This document shows, piece by piece, positions 25,786 through 33,707 of a stretch of 36,123 nt of DNA (the stretch's first letter is position 1; every line of letters begins with the position of its first letter). The stretch lies in the NCBI GenBank assembly GCA_900766555.1, contig CAAFVR010000026.1, positions 1 to 36,123 on the forward strand, written 5' to 3'. A model generated the notes under the pieces. The model had not been told where the DNA came from and did no database searches. It was given only the letters and a program-made list of their open reading frames with translations. The DNA is from Helicobacteraceae bacterium. Lineage in GTDB: Bacteria; Campylobacterota; Campylobacteria; Campylobacterales; Helicobacteraceae. The position numbers and the translations under genes were made by a program.

Positions 25786-27576
25786 ATGAAAAATATACGA
25801 AATTTCTCAATCATAGCTCATATAGATCATGGCAAATCCACTCTCGCAGATCGTCTAATTCAAGAATGCCAAGCCGTAAGCGAGCGCGAATTAGGCGCAC
25901 AAATGATGGATACAATGGATATTGAAAAAGAGCGCGGCATCACAATTAAAGCGCAAAGTGTGCGACTAGAATATAGTTTTAATAGTCAAAAATATATTTT
26001 AAATTTAATTGACACGCCAGGCCATGTGGATTTTAGCTATGAAGTTAGCCGAAGTTTAAGTTCTTGCGAGGGTGCGCTTTTGATCGTGGACGCAAGCCAG
26101 GGTGTGCAGGCTCAAACGATCGCAAATGTATTTGTAGCGCTTGAAAATAATCTTGAAATAATCCCAGTTATAAACAAAATAGATTTGCCAAATGCCGATG
26201 TCTCAAGAGTTGTAAGCGAAATTGAAAGCGTTATTGGCATCGATTGCAGCAATGCCATTTTGGTTAGCGCTAAAACGGGAGTTGGCGTGCTAGATCTGCT
26301 TGAGGCCATAATTTTGCGCATTCCGCCGCCAAGCGGAGATGACAAGGCCACTACAAAGGCGCTAATTTATGATTCGTGGTTTGATAATTATTTGGGCGCG
26401 CTTAGTCTCGTGCGTTTAATGGATGGCCAAATCAAAGAAGGGCAAACTATCCAGATCTGCTCAAATGGCAAAAAACAGGAAGTTTTGGGGCTTTTTTATC
26501 CGCATCCATTAAAAAAGATTCCGACAAAAATTATCAATTGTGGCGAAATTGGGATCGTAAATTTGGGGCTGAAATCTGTTGTGGACATAAGCGTTGGCGA
26601 TACGCTAACAGATGCCAAAAACCCAACGCCAGATCCGATTGATGGTTTCAAAAGCGCAAAATCCTTTGTTTTTGCTGGGATTTATCCAATCGATACTGAT
26701 AAATTTGAAGAATTAAGAGATGGGCTAAATAAACTTAGGCTAAATGATGCGGCGCTATTTTTTGAGCCAGAAACCAGCGTGGCTTTGGGCTATGGCTTTA
26801 GGGCTGGGTTTTTGGGACTTTTGCACATGGATGTGATAAAAGAGCGATTATCGCGCGAATTTGGGCTAGATCTGATAATAACCGCGCCTACGGTGACTTA
26901 TGAAGTCATTTTGCATGATAAAAGTATTGTTTTGGTCTCAAATCCAGCAGATCTGCCTGATATATCCAAAATAAGCGAGATAAAAGAGCCTTATGTGAAA
27001 GCTAGCATTATTGCGCCAAATGAATTTTTGGGCAATGTTATTTCGCTTTTGGCCCAAAAACGCGGGGTGCAAAAACGCATGGATTATCTAAGCGAGAGCC
27101 GAATTTTGCTCGAATATGAAATACCAAGCAATGAAATTGTTATGGACTTTTATGATCGCTTAAAATCTTGTACAAAGGGTTATGCGAGTTTTGATTACGA
27201 AAGTATCGAATCTAAAAGTGGCGATCTAGTGCTGCTTGATATCCGCGTGGCAAACGAAGTCGTAGATGCGCTATCAATAATTGTAGATAAATCAAAAGCG
27301 TACGAAAAAGGCAGAGCTTTAGTTGAAAAAATGAAGGAAATTGTGCCGCGCCAACTCTTTGAAGTGGCCATCCAGGCTAGCATCGGCAACAAAGTAATAG
27401 CACGCGAGACGATAAAATCGATGGGCAAAAATGTAACGGCAAAATGTTATGGCGGAGATATCACGCGCAAACGCAAATTATTAGAGAAACAAAAGGCCGG
27501 CAAAAAGCGCATGAAAGCAATTGGTCGCGTAGAACTACCACAAGAAGCATTTTTAGCGGTATTAAAAGTCGAATAA
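25786..27576 (+). CDS. lepA: Elongation factor 4 (ribosomal back-translocase LepA)
   Basis: This 596-residue translational GTPase has G1 AHIDHGKST at 11-19, G2 RGITIK, G3 DTPGHVD, G4 NKID and G5 SAKTG. The LepA-specific C-terminal domain follows (KCYGGDITRKRKLLEKQKAGKKRMK). It acts on stalled or mistranslocated ribosomes and in ribosome assembly. Length and motif order are standard. It is divergent from the TonB-dependent receptor with 91 bp between starts, so the Fur-like site could in principle affect it too. Ribosome site is weak. Confidence 0.97.
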   Translation: MKNIRNFSIIAHIDHGKSTLADRLIQECQAVSERELGAQMMDTMDIEKERGITIKAQSVRLEYSFNSQKYILNLIDTPGHVDFSYEVSRSLSSCEGALLIVDASQGVQAQTIANVFVALENNLEIIPVINKIDLPNADVSRVVSEIESVIGIDCSNAILVSAKTGVGVLDLLEAIILRIPPPSGDDKATTKALIYDSWFDNYLGALSLVRLMDGQIKEGQTIQICSNGKKQEVLGLFYPHPLKKIPTKIINCGEIGIVNLGLKSVVDISVGDTLTDAKNPTPDPIDGFKSAKSFVFAGIYPIDTDKFEELRDGLNKLRLNDAALFFEPETSVALGYGFRAGFLGLLHMDVIKERLSREFGLDLIITAPTVTYEVILHDKSIVLVSNPADLPDISKISEIKEPYVKASIIAPNEFLGNVISLLAQKRGVQKRMDYLSESRILLEYEIPSNEIVMDFYDRLKSCTKGYASFDYESIESKSGDLVLLDIRVANEVVDALSIIVDKSKAYEKGRALVEKMKEIVPRQLFEVAIQASIGNKVIARETIKSMGKNVTAKCYGGDITRKRKLLEKQKAGKKRMKAIGRVELPQEAFLAVLKVE

Positions 27577-27666
27577 AAGCTAAAAGCCTTTGGTTAATTT
27601 AAGGTAATAAAACTTGAGGGTGAATTGTGCTATCATTTCGGTTTATATTATTTTAAGGATCTTCAT

Positions 27667-27900
27667 ATGGCAGTTTTTGACGAAGTTAAAGAAGTAGTAG
27701 TTGAGCAATTAAGCGTTGATGCAAATCAAGTTAAAGCAGAGGCGGAGTTTCAAAAAGATCTAGGTGCTGATTCACTTGATGTTGTAGAACTCGTTATGGC
27801 ATTGGAAGAAAAATTCGGTATCGAAATCCCAGATGAACAAGCTGAAAAAATTACAACCGTTGGAGATGCGGTAGCCTATATCGAAGCTAACAAAAAATAA
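27667..27900 (+). CDS. acpP: Acyl carrier protein
   Basis: This 77-residue acidic protein has the phosphopantetheine site GADSLD with Ser36. It carries growing acyl chains in fatty-acid synthesis. The ATG at 27667 is chosen (TAAGGA eight bases upstream); the in-frame codon at 27625 would add a non-conserved extension. It is immediately followed by fabF (stop and start are adjacent). The 90-bp gap after lepA holds an AT-rich promoter-like stretch around TATATT. Confidence 0.97.
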   Translation: MAVFDEVKEVVVEQLSVDANQVKAEAEFQKDLGADSLDVVELVMALEEKFGIEIPDEQAEKITTVGDAVAYIEANKK

Positions 27901-29142
27901 ATGCCACGAATTGCAATAACTGGCCTTGGGATGATAAATGCCCTAGGTCATGATAAAAAAACGGCTTTTGATGCGATTGTGCGCGGAGTAAGTGGTGTTA
28001 AAACCATCTCCAGCTTTGATGCTAGCAATTATCCCGTGCAAATTGCCGCTGAGATCTTGGATTTTGACCCAACTTCTGTAATACATCCAAAAGAGGTTAA
28101 AAAAGCTGATAGATTTATACATCTAGCTATCAAAGCGGCCAAAGAGGCCATGCAAGATGCCGGACTCTTGGGAGATGATGGAAGATTGAGCGACGAAATG
28201 GGTGATAAAATCGGCATCAGCTCCGCTTCTGGCATTGGCGGTCTTGGAAATATCGAGCGCCAATCTGTTATTAATTTTGAAAAAGGCCCTCGCAGAATTA
28301 ATCCATTTTTTATCCCTTCGTCGCTTGTAAATATGCTAGGCGGCTTTATATCAATTGAATTTAATATCAAAGGGCCAAATGTTTCTTCTGTGACAGCTTG
28401 CGCGGCCGGTACGCATGCTATTATCGAGGCTGCAAAAACATTGCTTTTAGGTGGCGCTGAAAAGATGCTAGTTATCGGATCTGAATCGTCAATTTGCGGC
28501 GTTGGGATCGGTGGTTTTGCTGCTATGAAAGCGCTAAGTGCTAGAAATGATGATCCAAAAACGGCTAGCCGACCTTTTGATAAAGATCGAGATGGCTTTG
28601 TTATGGGTGAAGGCGCTGGCGCTCTAGTGCTAGAAGATTATGAAGCTGCTAAAGCAAGAGGCGCTAAAATTTATGGCGAACTTGTTGGCTTTGGCGAATC
28701 AGGTGATGCAAATCATATAACAACGCCGGCTCCAGGCGGATCTGGCGCGGCTAGAGCAATGAAATCAGCGCTAAAATTTGCCAAATTGGAACCAAAAGAC
28801 ATTGGCTATATCAATGCGCATGGCACGAGCACTTCATATAATGATCTTTTTGAAACGATGGCTATAAAAAGCGTTTTTGGATCTGATGTTCCGCCGGTTA
28901 GTTCCACAAAAGGCCAGATCGGACATTGTCTTGGCGCTGCTGGTGCAATCGAAGCTGTTATTTCGCTACTCGCATTAAATGAGGGCATACTCCCACCAAC
29001 GATAAATTACATAACTCCTGATCCAGAATGCGATTTGGACTATATCCCAAATACGGCTAGAAAAGCTGATATTAATGCGGTTATGAGTAATTCATTTGGA
29101 TTTGGCGGGACAAATGGCGTTGTGATCTTTAAAAAAGTGTAA
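27901..29142 (+). CDS. fabF: Beta-ketoacyl-ACP synthase II
   Basis: This 413-residue condensing enzyme extends acyl-ACP with malonyl-ACP. The catalytic triad is visible: Cys167 in VTACAAGTHA, His307 in NAHGTST and His342 in GQIGHCLGAAGA. The C-terminal glycine-rich NSFGFGGTNG is intact. It follows acpP with no gap and precedes accA by two bases; I recall the same acpP-fabF-accA order in Helicobacter pylori. Confidence 0.97.
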   Translation: MPRIAITGLGMINALGHDKKTAFDAIVRGVSGVKTISSFDASNYPVQIAAEILDFDPTSVIHPKEVKKADRFIHLAIKAAKEAMQDAGLLGDDGRLSDEMGDKIGISSASGIGGLGNIERQSVINFEKGPRRINPFFIPSSLVNMLGGFISIEFNIKGPNVSSVTACAAGTHAIIEAAKTLLLGGAEKMLVIGSESSICGVGIGGFAAMKALSARNDDPKTASRPFDKDRDGFVMGEGAGALVLEDYEAAKARGAKIYGELVGFGESGDANHITTPAPGGSGAARAMKSALKFAKLEPKDIGYINAHGTSTSYNDLFETMAIKSVFGSDVPPVSSTKGQIGHCLGAAGAIEAVISLLALNEGILPPTINYITPDPECDLDYIPNTARKADINAVMSNSFGFGGTNGVVIFKKV

Positions 29143-29144
29143 CT

Positions 29145-30077
29145 ATGGCTGTTTATATGGATTTTGAGCAACGCATAAAATCGTTGCAAGAAGAAATCGA
29201 TTTGGCTGCAATTAGAAATGACGAAACAGCAAAACATATCCTAGAAATCGAACTTGAAAAAGAAATCCAAAAAACATACAAAAATTTAAGCGAGATGCAG
29301 CGCCTGCAGCTAGCGCGCCATCCAGATAGGCCTTATGCGCTAGATTATATCGAGGGGCTTTTAAGCGATGGCTATGAAATACATGGTGACAGGCATTTTG
29401 GAAATGACAAATCCATAGTTTGCTTCATTGGCAAAATAGATGATAATCCAGTTGTAGTTATCGGCGAAGAAAAGGGCCGCGGAACCAAAATGAAGCTAGA
29501 GCGTAATTTTGGCATGCCTCATCCTGAGGGCTATAGAAAAGCGCTTAGAGTTGCAAAAATGGCCGAGAAATTTAATTTGCCAATACTTATGTTAGTAGAT
29601 ACTGCTGGTGCGTATCCTGGCGTGGCTGCCGAAGAACGCGGGCAGAGCGAGGCTATTGCTAAAAATTTGCAAGAATTTTCAAGTCTAAAAGTGCCAAGTG
29701 TTGCAATAATAATTGGTGAGGGCGGATCTGGCGGCGCGCTTGCAATTTCTGTCGCAGATAGATTAGCCATGCTTGAATATTCCATTTTTAGCGTTATTTC
29801 GCCTGAGGGTTGCGCTGCAATTTTGTGGAATGATCCATCAAAGATTGAATCTGCCACAAAGGCCATGAAAATAACGGCCAAAGAATTAAAAGAATTTAAG
29901 CTAATTGATGAAGTAATTTTTGAGCCAAGCGGGGGCGCGCATCGTAATAAAGATCTAGCCACGCTAGCTATCAAAAAGTACTTTTTAGATAGCCTAGATC
30001 AGATTAGAAAAGATCGCGATTTTATGCAAAAGAGATATGAGAAGCTCATGTCTTATGGTGCATTTGCGCTCAAATAA
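29145..30077 (+). CDS. accA: Acetyl-CoA carboxylase, carboxyltransferase subunit alpha
   Basis: The 310-residue subunit pairs with AccD to transfer carboxyl from biotin to acetyl-CoA, giving malonyl-CoA for the FabF reaction. Family blocks are clear: LARHPDRPYALDYIEGLL, GDRHFGNDKSIVCFIGKI, MLVDTAGAYPGVAAEERGQSEAIA, IGEGGSGGALAISVADRLAMLEYSIFS and SPEGCAAILW. The start MAVYMDFE is kept over the ATG four codons later because the family begins this way in Helicobacter. It contains one CGGATCT in the glycine-rich loop. Confidence 0.97.
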   Translation: MAVYMDFEQRIKSLQEEIDLAAIRNDETAKHILEIELEKEIQKTYKNLSEMQRLQLARHPDRPYALDYIEGLLSDGYEIHGDRHFGNDKSIVCFIGKIDDNPVVVIGEEKGRGTKMKLERNFGMPHPEGYRKALRVAKMAEKFNLPILMLVDTAGAYPGVAAEERGQSEAIAKNLQEFSSLKVPSVAIIIGEGGSGGALAISVADRLAMLEYSIFSVISPEGCAAILWNDPSKIESATKAMKITAKELKEFKLIDEVIFEPSGGAHRNKDLATLAIKKYFLDSLDQIRKDRDFMQKRYEKLMSYGAFALK

Positions 30078-30092
30078 TTTTTAAGGAGTCAA

Positions 30093-31121
30093 ATGAAAGT
30101 TGCAATGTTAATGAGTGGCGGTATAGATAGCTCTTACTCTGTTTATTTATTAAAACAGCAGGGTTATGAAGTCAAGGGCTTTTACCTAAAGCTTCATGAT
30201 AAAGAGTTTAAACATGAGATCTTTATCCGTAATTGCCAAAAAGTTGCTCAAAATCTAGACATAGAATTTGAAGTAGTTGACGCGCGCGAAACATTTAAAA
30301 ATACCGTTTATAAATATTTTTTAGAAAGTTACCAGCGTGGCGAAACGCCAAATCCATGCGCTATGTGCAATCCGCTAATAAAATTTGGCCTAGCGCTTGA
30401 TATCGCACTAGAGCAGGGTTGCGAGTTCATAGCCACTGGACATTATGCGCGCATAGCAGAAGTAAATGGCATAAAGCGCGTGCGCGAGGCAAGGGATAAG
30501 AAAAAGGACCAAAGCTACTTTTTATATGCAATTTCACAAAAAGCTATAGATCGTATAATTTTCCCACTTGGCGAAATGACAAAAGAAGAAGTGAAGCCAG
30601 CGGCCTTTAAAGCTATGCCATGGTTTGGCACGCTAGAAGAATACAAAGAATCAAATGGGATTTGCTTTGTTGAGACAGACTATATTGATATTTTAAAGCA
30701 GCATTTAAATATCCATAACGAGGGCATCGTGCGCGATATTAATGGCAAAGCGGTCGGTACGCACAAGGGCTATATGCAATATACCATCGGGAAGCGCAAG
30801 GGCTTTAATGTCAAGGGCGCGCATGATCCGCATTTTGTTTTGAGTATTGATGCCAAAAATAACGAAATCATCGTGGGTAAAAAAGAAGATCTAGCCAAAA
30901 ATGCCATATTGGCTATTAATAAATCCCTGCCAAGCACTTTTATTGAAGATGATTATCATGTGAAAATACGATATCTTGGTGCATACAACACAGCACGCGT
31001 GCGACTTGATGGCGATAAAATTATTGCTAATTTGCAAGATGAAGTCTATGGCGTAGCAAAGGGCCAATCTCTTGTAGTCTATTTGGAAGACAAAGTCCTA
31101 GGCGGAGGCATCATACTCTAG
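30093..31121 (+). CDS. mnmA: tRNA-specific 2-thiouridylase
   Basis: This 342-residue enzyme thiolates U34 of Lys, Glu and Gln tRNAs. The ATP-pyrophosphatase loop SGGIDSS is at residues 8-14, catalytic Cys89 in NPCAMC and the persulphide-forming Cys191 in GICFVE. GHYARI, KDQSYFLY and YTIGKRKGF are further signatures. The AAGGAG site lies just before the ATG, 15 bp after accA, so it may belong to the same unit. Its TAG stop is embedded in a CTAGATCC motif that starts a cluster of CGGATCT-type repeats. Confidence 0.95.
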   Translation: MKVAMLMSGGIDSSYSVYLLKQQGYEVKGFYLKLHDKEFKHEIFIRNCQKVAQNLDIEFEVVDARETFKNTVYKYFLESYQRGETPNPCAMCNPLIKFGLALDIALEQGCEFIATGHYARIAEVNGIKRVREARDKKKDQSYFLYAISQKAIDRIIFPLGEMTKEEVKPAAFKAMPWFGTLEEYKESNGICFVETDYIDILKQHLNIHNEGIVRDINGKAVGTHKGYMQYTIGKRKGFNVKGAHDPHFVLSIDAKNNEIIVGKKEDLAKNAILAINKSLPSTFIEDDYHVKIRYLGAYNTARVRLDGDKIIANLQDEVYGVAKGQSLVVYLEDKVLGGGIIL

Positions 31122-31159
31122 ATCCCCTAGATCGGATCTAGCAATTAGATCGGAACTAG
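31118..31159. repeat. Cluster of CGGATCT-type motifs on the mnmA stop codon
   Basis: CTAGATCC (31118-31125, including the TAG stop), the perfect odd palindrome CTAGATCGGATCTAG (31127-31141) and the imperfect TAGATCGGAACTAG (31146-31159) lie in a row. The palindrome can fold as a hairpin in RNA, though no T-run follows directly. It matches the dispersed motif found throughout the window and the pair after cfa. Confidence 0.8.
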
Positions 31160-31279
31160 TTTTTGGCGAACGTTACATTTTTACACGGCAAAATTTTAAT
31201 AACAATTTGTGATTTGATAAATTTAATATGACATCCCCAACGCCCGCAAATACCGCACTTCTTTTGATTTAAAACATGA

Positions 31280-31305
31280 TATATTAAGCATTTTTAGGAG
31301 ATAAA
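31280..31305 (+). promoter_or_regulatory. cfa promoter -10 box and ribosome site
   Basis: TATATT at 31280-31285 is a fair -10, followed by AGGAGA eleven bases before the ATG at 31306. The 184-bp gap after mnmA is otherwise AT-rich. It holds the repeat cluster near the mnmA stop and a TTTTTGGCGAACGTTACATT block (31160-31179) that resembles one upstream of cbpA. Confidence 0.5.
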
Positions 31306-32430
31306 ATGATTGCACAATCAAGCAGTTGGTATAAAATCGCTCAAGATATGTTGGGCGTAGCTGGCATAACAATAAATGGAGATAAACCAGAGGACATCCG
31401 CATAACTAATGACGCATTTTATAAGCGCGTTTTGCAGGAGGGATCGCTCGGACTTGGCGAAAGCTACATGGATGGCTGGTGGAAATGCGATAGATTAGAC
31501 CTATTTTTCTACAAAATATTGCGCGCAAATATCGAAAGCAACTTGCCATTTAATCTGAAAGATATGGTCCGCATCGCGGGCGCGCGCATCTTTAATTTGC
31601 AGAGCAAAAAGCGAGCTTGGATCGTTGGTAAAGAGCATTATGACTTGGGAAATGATCTTTTCACGCGCATGCTAGATCCGTACATGCAATATTCTTGCGG
31701 ATATTTCAAAGATACATCGGATCTAAACGAGGCGCAAGAACACAAACTCGAGCTAATTTGCAGAAAGCTAAAACTCGAACCCGGAATGAAAGTGCTTGAC
31801 ATCGGCTGCGGCTGGGGCGGCCTTTGCGCGTATATGGCCAAAAATTATGGCGTTAGCGCAGTTGGCGTCACGATTTCAGAAAAACAATACAATCTAGCCA
31901 AAGAGCGCGTAAAAGACCTCGATGTAAATATTTTACTAACGGATTATCGCGAGCTAAAGGGCAATTATGATCGCGTAATTTCAGTTGGTATGTTTGAGCA
32001 TGTGGGGGTCAAAAATTACAATACATTTTTTAGCGTCGTAAATAATACTTTGGCTGAAAATGGCTCATTTTTGCTGCACACCATCGGATCTAAAAAAAGC
32101 GGCAATAATGTTGACCCCTGGATTAATAAATATATTTTCCCAAATGGCGCCCTGCCATCTGTTCGCCAGATCGCAAGTGCCACAGAACCGTATTTCGTGA
32201 TGGAAGATTGGCATAATTTTGGCGCAGATTATGACAAAACGCTGATGGCTTGGCATGAGCGTTTTATGGCCACTTATCCTGAAATTTCGCAAAATTATAG
32301 CGAGCGCTTTAAACGCATGTTCAGCTATTATTTGCAGGCATGCGCTGGAGCATTTCGCGCTAGAAGTATACAGCTTTGGCAAGTCGTATTCTCCCGCGGC
32401 ATCGAAGAAGGCCTACGCGTAGCCCGCTAG
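31306..32430 (+). CDS. cfa: Cyclopropane-fatty-acyl-phospholipid synthase
   Basis: This 374-residue SAM-dependent enzyme converts double bonds of membrane phospholipid acyl chains to cyclopropane rings. The SAM site VLDIGCGWGGL is at 163-173, preceded by EHYDLGNDLF and MQYSCGYF. VGMFEHVG and the C-terminal QLWQVVFSRG are family marks. It has its own promoter and a good ribosome site. In Helicobacter this modification is linked to acid and stress tolerance. Its TAG stop forms part of the first of two tandem CTAGATCGGATCTA repeats. Confidence 0.95.
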   Translation: MIAQSSSWYKIAQDMLGVAGITINGDKPEDIRITNDAFYKRVLQEGSLGLGESYMDGWWKCDRLDLFFYKILRANIESNLPFNLKDMVRIAGARIFNLQSKKRAWIVGKEHYDLGNDLFTRMLDPYMQYSCGYFKDTSDLNEAQEHKLELICRKLKLEPGMKVLDIGCGWGGLCAYMAKNYGVSAVGVTISEKQYNLAKERVKDLDVNILLTDYRELKGNYDRVISVGMFEHVGVKNYNTFFSVVNNTLAENGSFLLHTIGSKKSGNNVDPWINKYIFPNGALPSVRQIASATEPYFVMEDWHNFGADYDKTLMAWHERFMATYPEISQNYSERFKRMFSYYLQACAGAFRARSIQLWQVVFSRGIEEGLRVAR

Positions 32431-32455
32431 ATCGGATCTACTAGATCGGATCTAG
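32427..32455. repeat. Two tandem CTAGATCGGATCTA palindromes on the cfa stop codon
   Basis: CTAGATCGGATCTA (32427-32440) is followed without gap by CTAGATCGGATCTAG (32441-32455). The TAG stop of cfa is bases 2-4 of the first copy. Each is an inverted repeat with a one-base centre, and each carries the dispersed CGGATCT core. Two copies can also pair with each other as a larger hairpin. Confidence 0.85.
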
Positions 32456-32512
32456 GGAGCCCGCCCTCAACTCCAGGACTTTGGGTCGTTTGCCTCCGGG
32501 GCCTCGGGGTTC

Positions 32513-32550
32513 TTGGAGCTCCAAAGAGCTTTATCTTTAATTTTATTTTT
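32513..32550 (+). terminator. Possible terminator after cfa
   Basis: TTGGAGCTCCAA (32513-32524) is a perfect 12-bp palindrome. The alternative hairpin AGCTC-CAAA-GAGCT (32517-32530) is followed at once by a T-rich run. It lies in a GC-rich 133-bp gap between converging cfa and gmd, about 90 bp after the cfa stop. It may terminate cfa. Confidence 0.45.
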
Positions 32551-32563
32551 ATTTCTCTATCTT

Positions 32564-33640
32564 TTATTTTCTCTTGGATTCTTTTTCGAAGTCGCTTTTG
32601 ACCATTTCTTTGACTAGCGATTGTAGATTGTATTCTGGTTTCCAATTTAGGATTTTTTGCGCTTTTGTGGGATCGCCAAGCAGTAAATCAACCTCGGTTG
32701 GGCGGAAATAGCGCTTATCTACGCTAACTACGATGTCACCATTTTTGAGATGTGAAAATCCGCCATTTTTTGTGATCACGGCTTTTTCATCAATTCCGCT
32801 TCCGCTAAATTCAATTTCAATTCCGAGCTCGCCAAAAGACATTCGCACAAAATCGCGAATTTTAGTCGTAATGCCAGTTGCGATTACAAAATCATCTGCT
32901 TTTTCCGCCTGCAAGATTAGCCACATCGCTTGCACATAATCTTTGGCATGACCCCAGTCGCGCTTGGCATCCAAGTTTCCTAGGATTAGCGTTTTTTGCA
33001 GACCCAACGCGATTTTGGCAACAGATTGCGTGATTTTGCGTGTTACAAATGTCTCGCCGCGTATTGGGCTTTCATGATTAAATAAAATTCCATTGCTAGC
33101 AAAAATATTATAGGCTTCGCGATAATTTACGCTTATCCAATAAGCATAAAGTTTGGCCACGGCATATGGGCTGCGCGGATAAAAGGGCGTTTTTTCACTT
33201 TGGGGCGTTTCTTGAACTAGGCCATATAGCTCGCTTGTGCTGGCTTGATAAATGCGCGTTTTAGATACTAAATCTAGCAATCGCACAGCTTCCAAAACGC
33301 GCAATGTGCCGATGGCATCGGTATTTGCTGTGTATTCTGGCGTATCAAAACTCACTTGGACATGACTTTGTGCGGCTAGGTTGTAGATCTCATCTGGCTT
33401 GGTTTCTTGGATTATGCGAGTTATATTCATTGAATCAGTCATATCGCCATAATGCAGAAAAAAGCGCTTATTTTGCGCAAATGGCTCTTCATATAAATGA
33501 TCTATGCGTTCGGTGTTAAAGAGACTTGTGCGGCGCTTTATACCGTGGACTTCGTAGCCTTTTTTAAGCAAAAGCTCAGCTAGATATGCCCCGTCTTGAC
33601 CAGTTATGCCTGTGATTAAGGCTGTTTTGCCCTTGCCCAT
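32564..33640 (-). CDS. gmd: GDP-mannose 4,6-dehydratase
   Basis: This 358-residue extended SDR enzyme makes GDP-4-keto-6-deoxymannose from GDP-mannose. The NADP loop TGITGQDGAYLAELLLKKGYEVHG is near the N terminus, with TSELYG and the catalytic YxxxK (PYAVAK) downstream. NWKPEY near the C terminus is typical. The ATG at 33640 has AAGGA in good position; an in-frame extension to 33670 is rejected because it would cross the promoter. It is divergent from manC, which makes its substrate. The product leads to GDP-fucose or other deoxysugars for lipopolysaccharide or protein glycans; the next enzyme is not in the window. Confidence 0.96.
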   Translation of the reverse strand: MGKGKTALITGITGQDGAYLAELLLKKGYEVHGIKRRTSLFNTERIDHLYEEPFAQNKRFFLHYGDMTDSMNITRIIQETKPDEIYNLAAQSHVQVSFDTPEYTANTDAIGTLRVLEAVRLLDLVSKTRIYQASTSELYGLVQETPQSEKTPFYPRSPYAVAKLYAYWISVNYREAYNIFASNGILFNHESPIRGETFVTRKITQSVAKIALGLQKTLILGNLDAKRDWGHAKDYVQAMWLILQAEKADDFVIATGITTKIRDFVRMSFGELGIEIEFSGSGIDEKAVITKNGGFSHLKNGDIVVSVDKRYFRPTEVDLLLGDPTKAQKILNWKPEYNLQSLVKEMVKSDFEKESKRK

Positions 33641-33707
33641 AATTTTCCTTTGTAAATTTTCATTGTACAAAAGTATGTAAAATCATTTCTAATTTTAAGG
33701 ATTGCGC
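33641..33707. promoter_or_regulatory. Divergent promoter gmd / manC
   Basis: The 67-bp gap contains TACAAT on the minus strand (near 33668) facing gmd and GTAAAAT on the plus strand (near 33676) facing manC. Each gene has its own AAGG-type ribosome site. The layout implies joint control of GDP-mannose supply and use. Confidence 0.5.
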
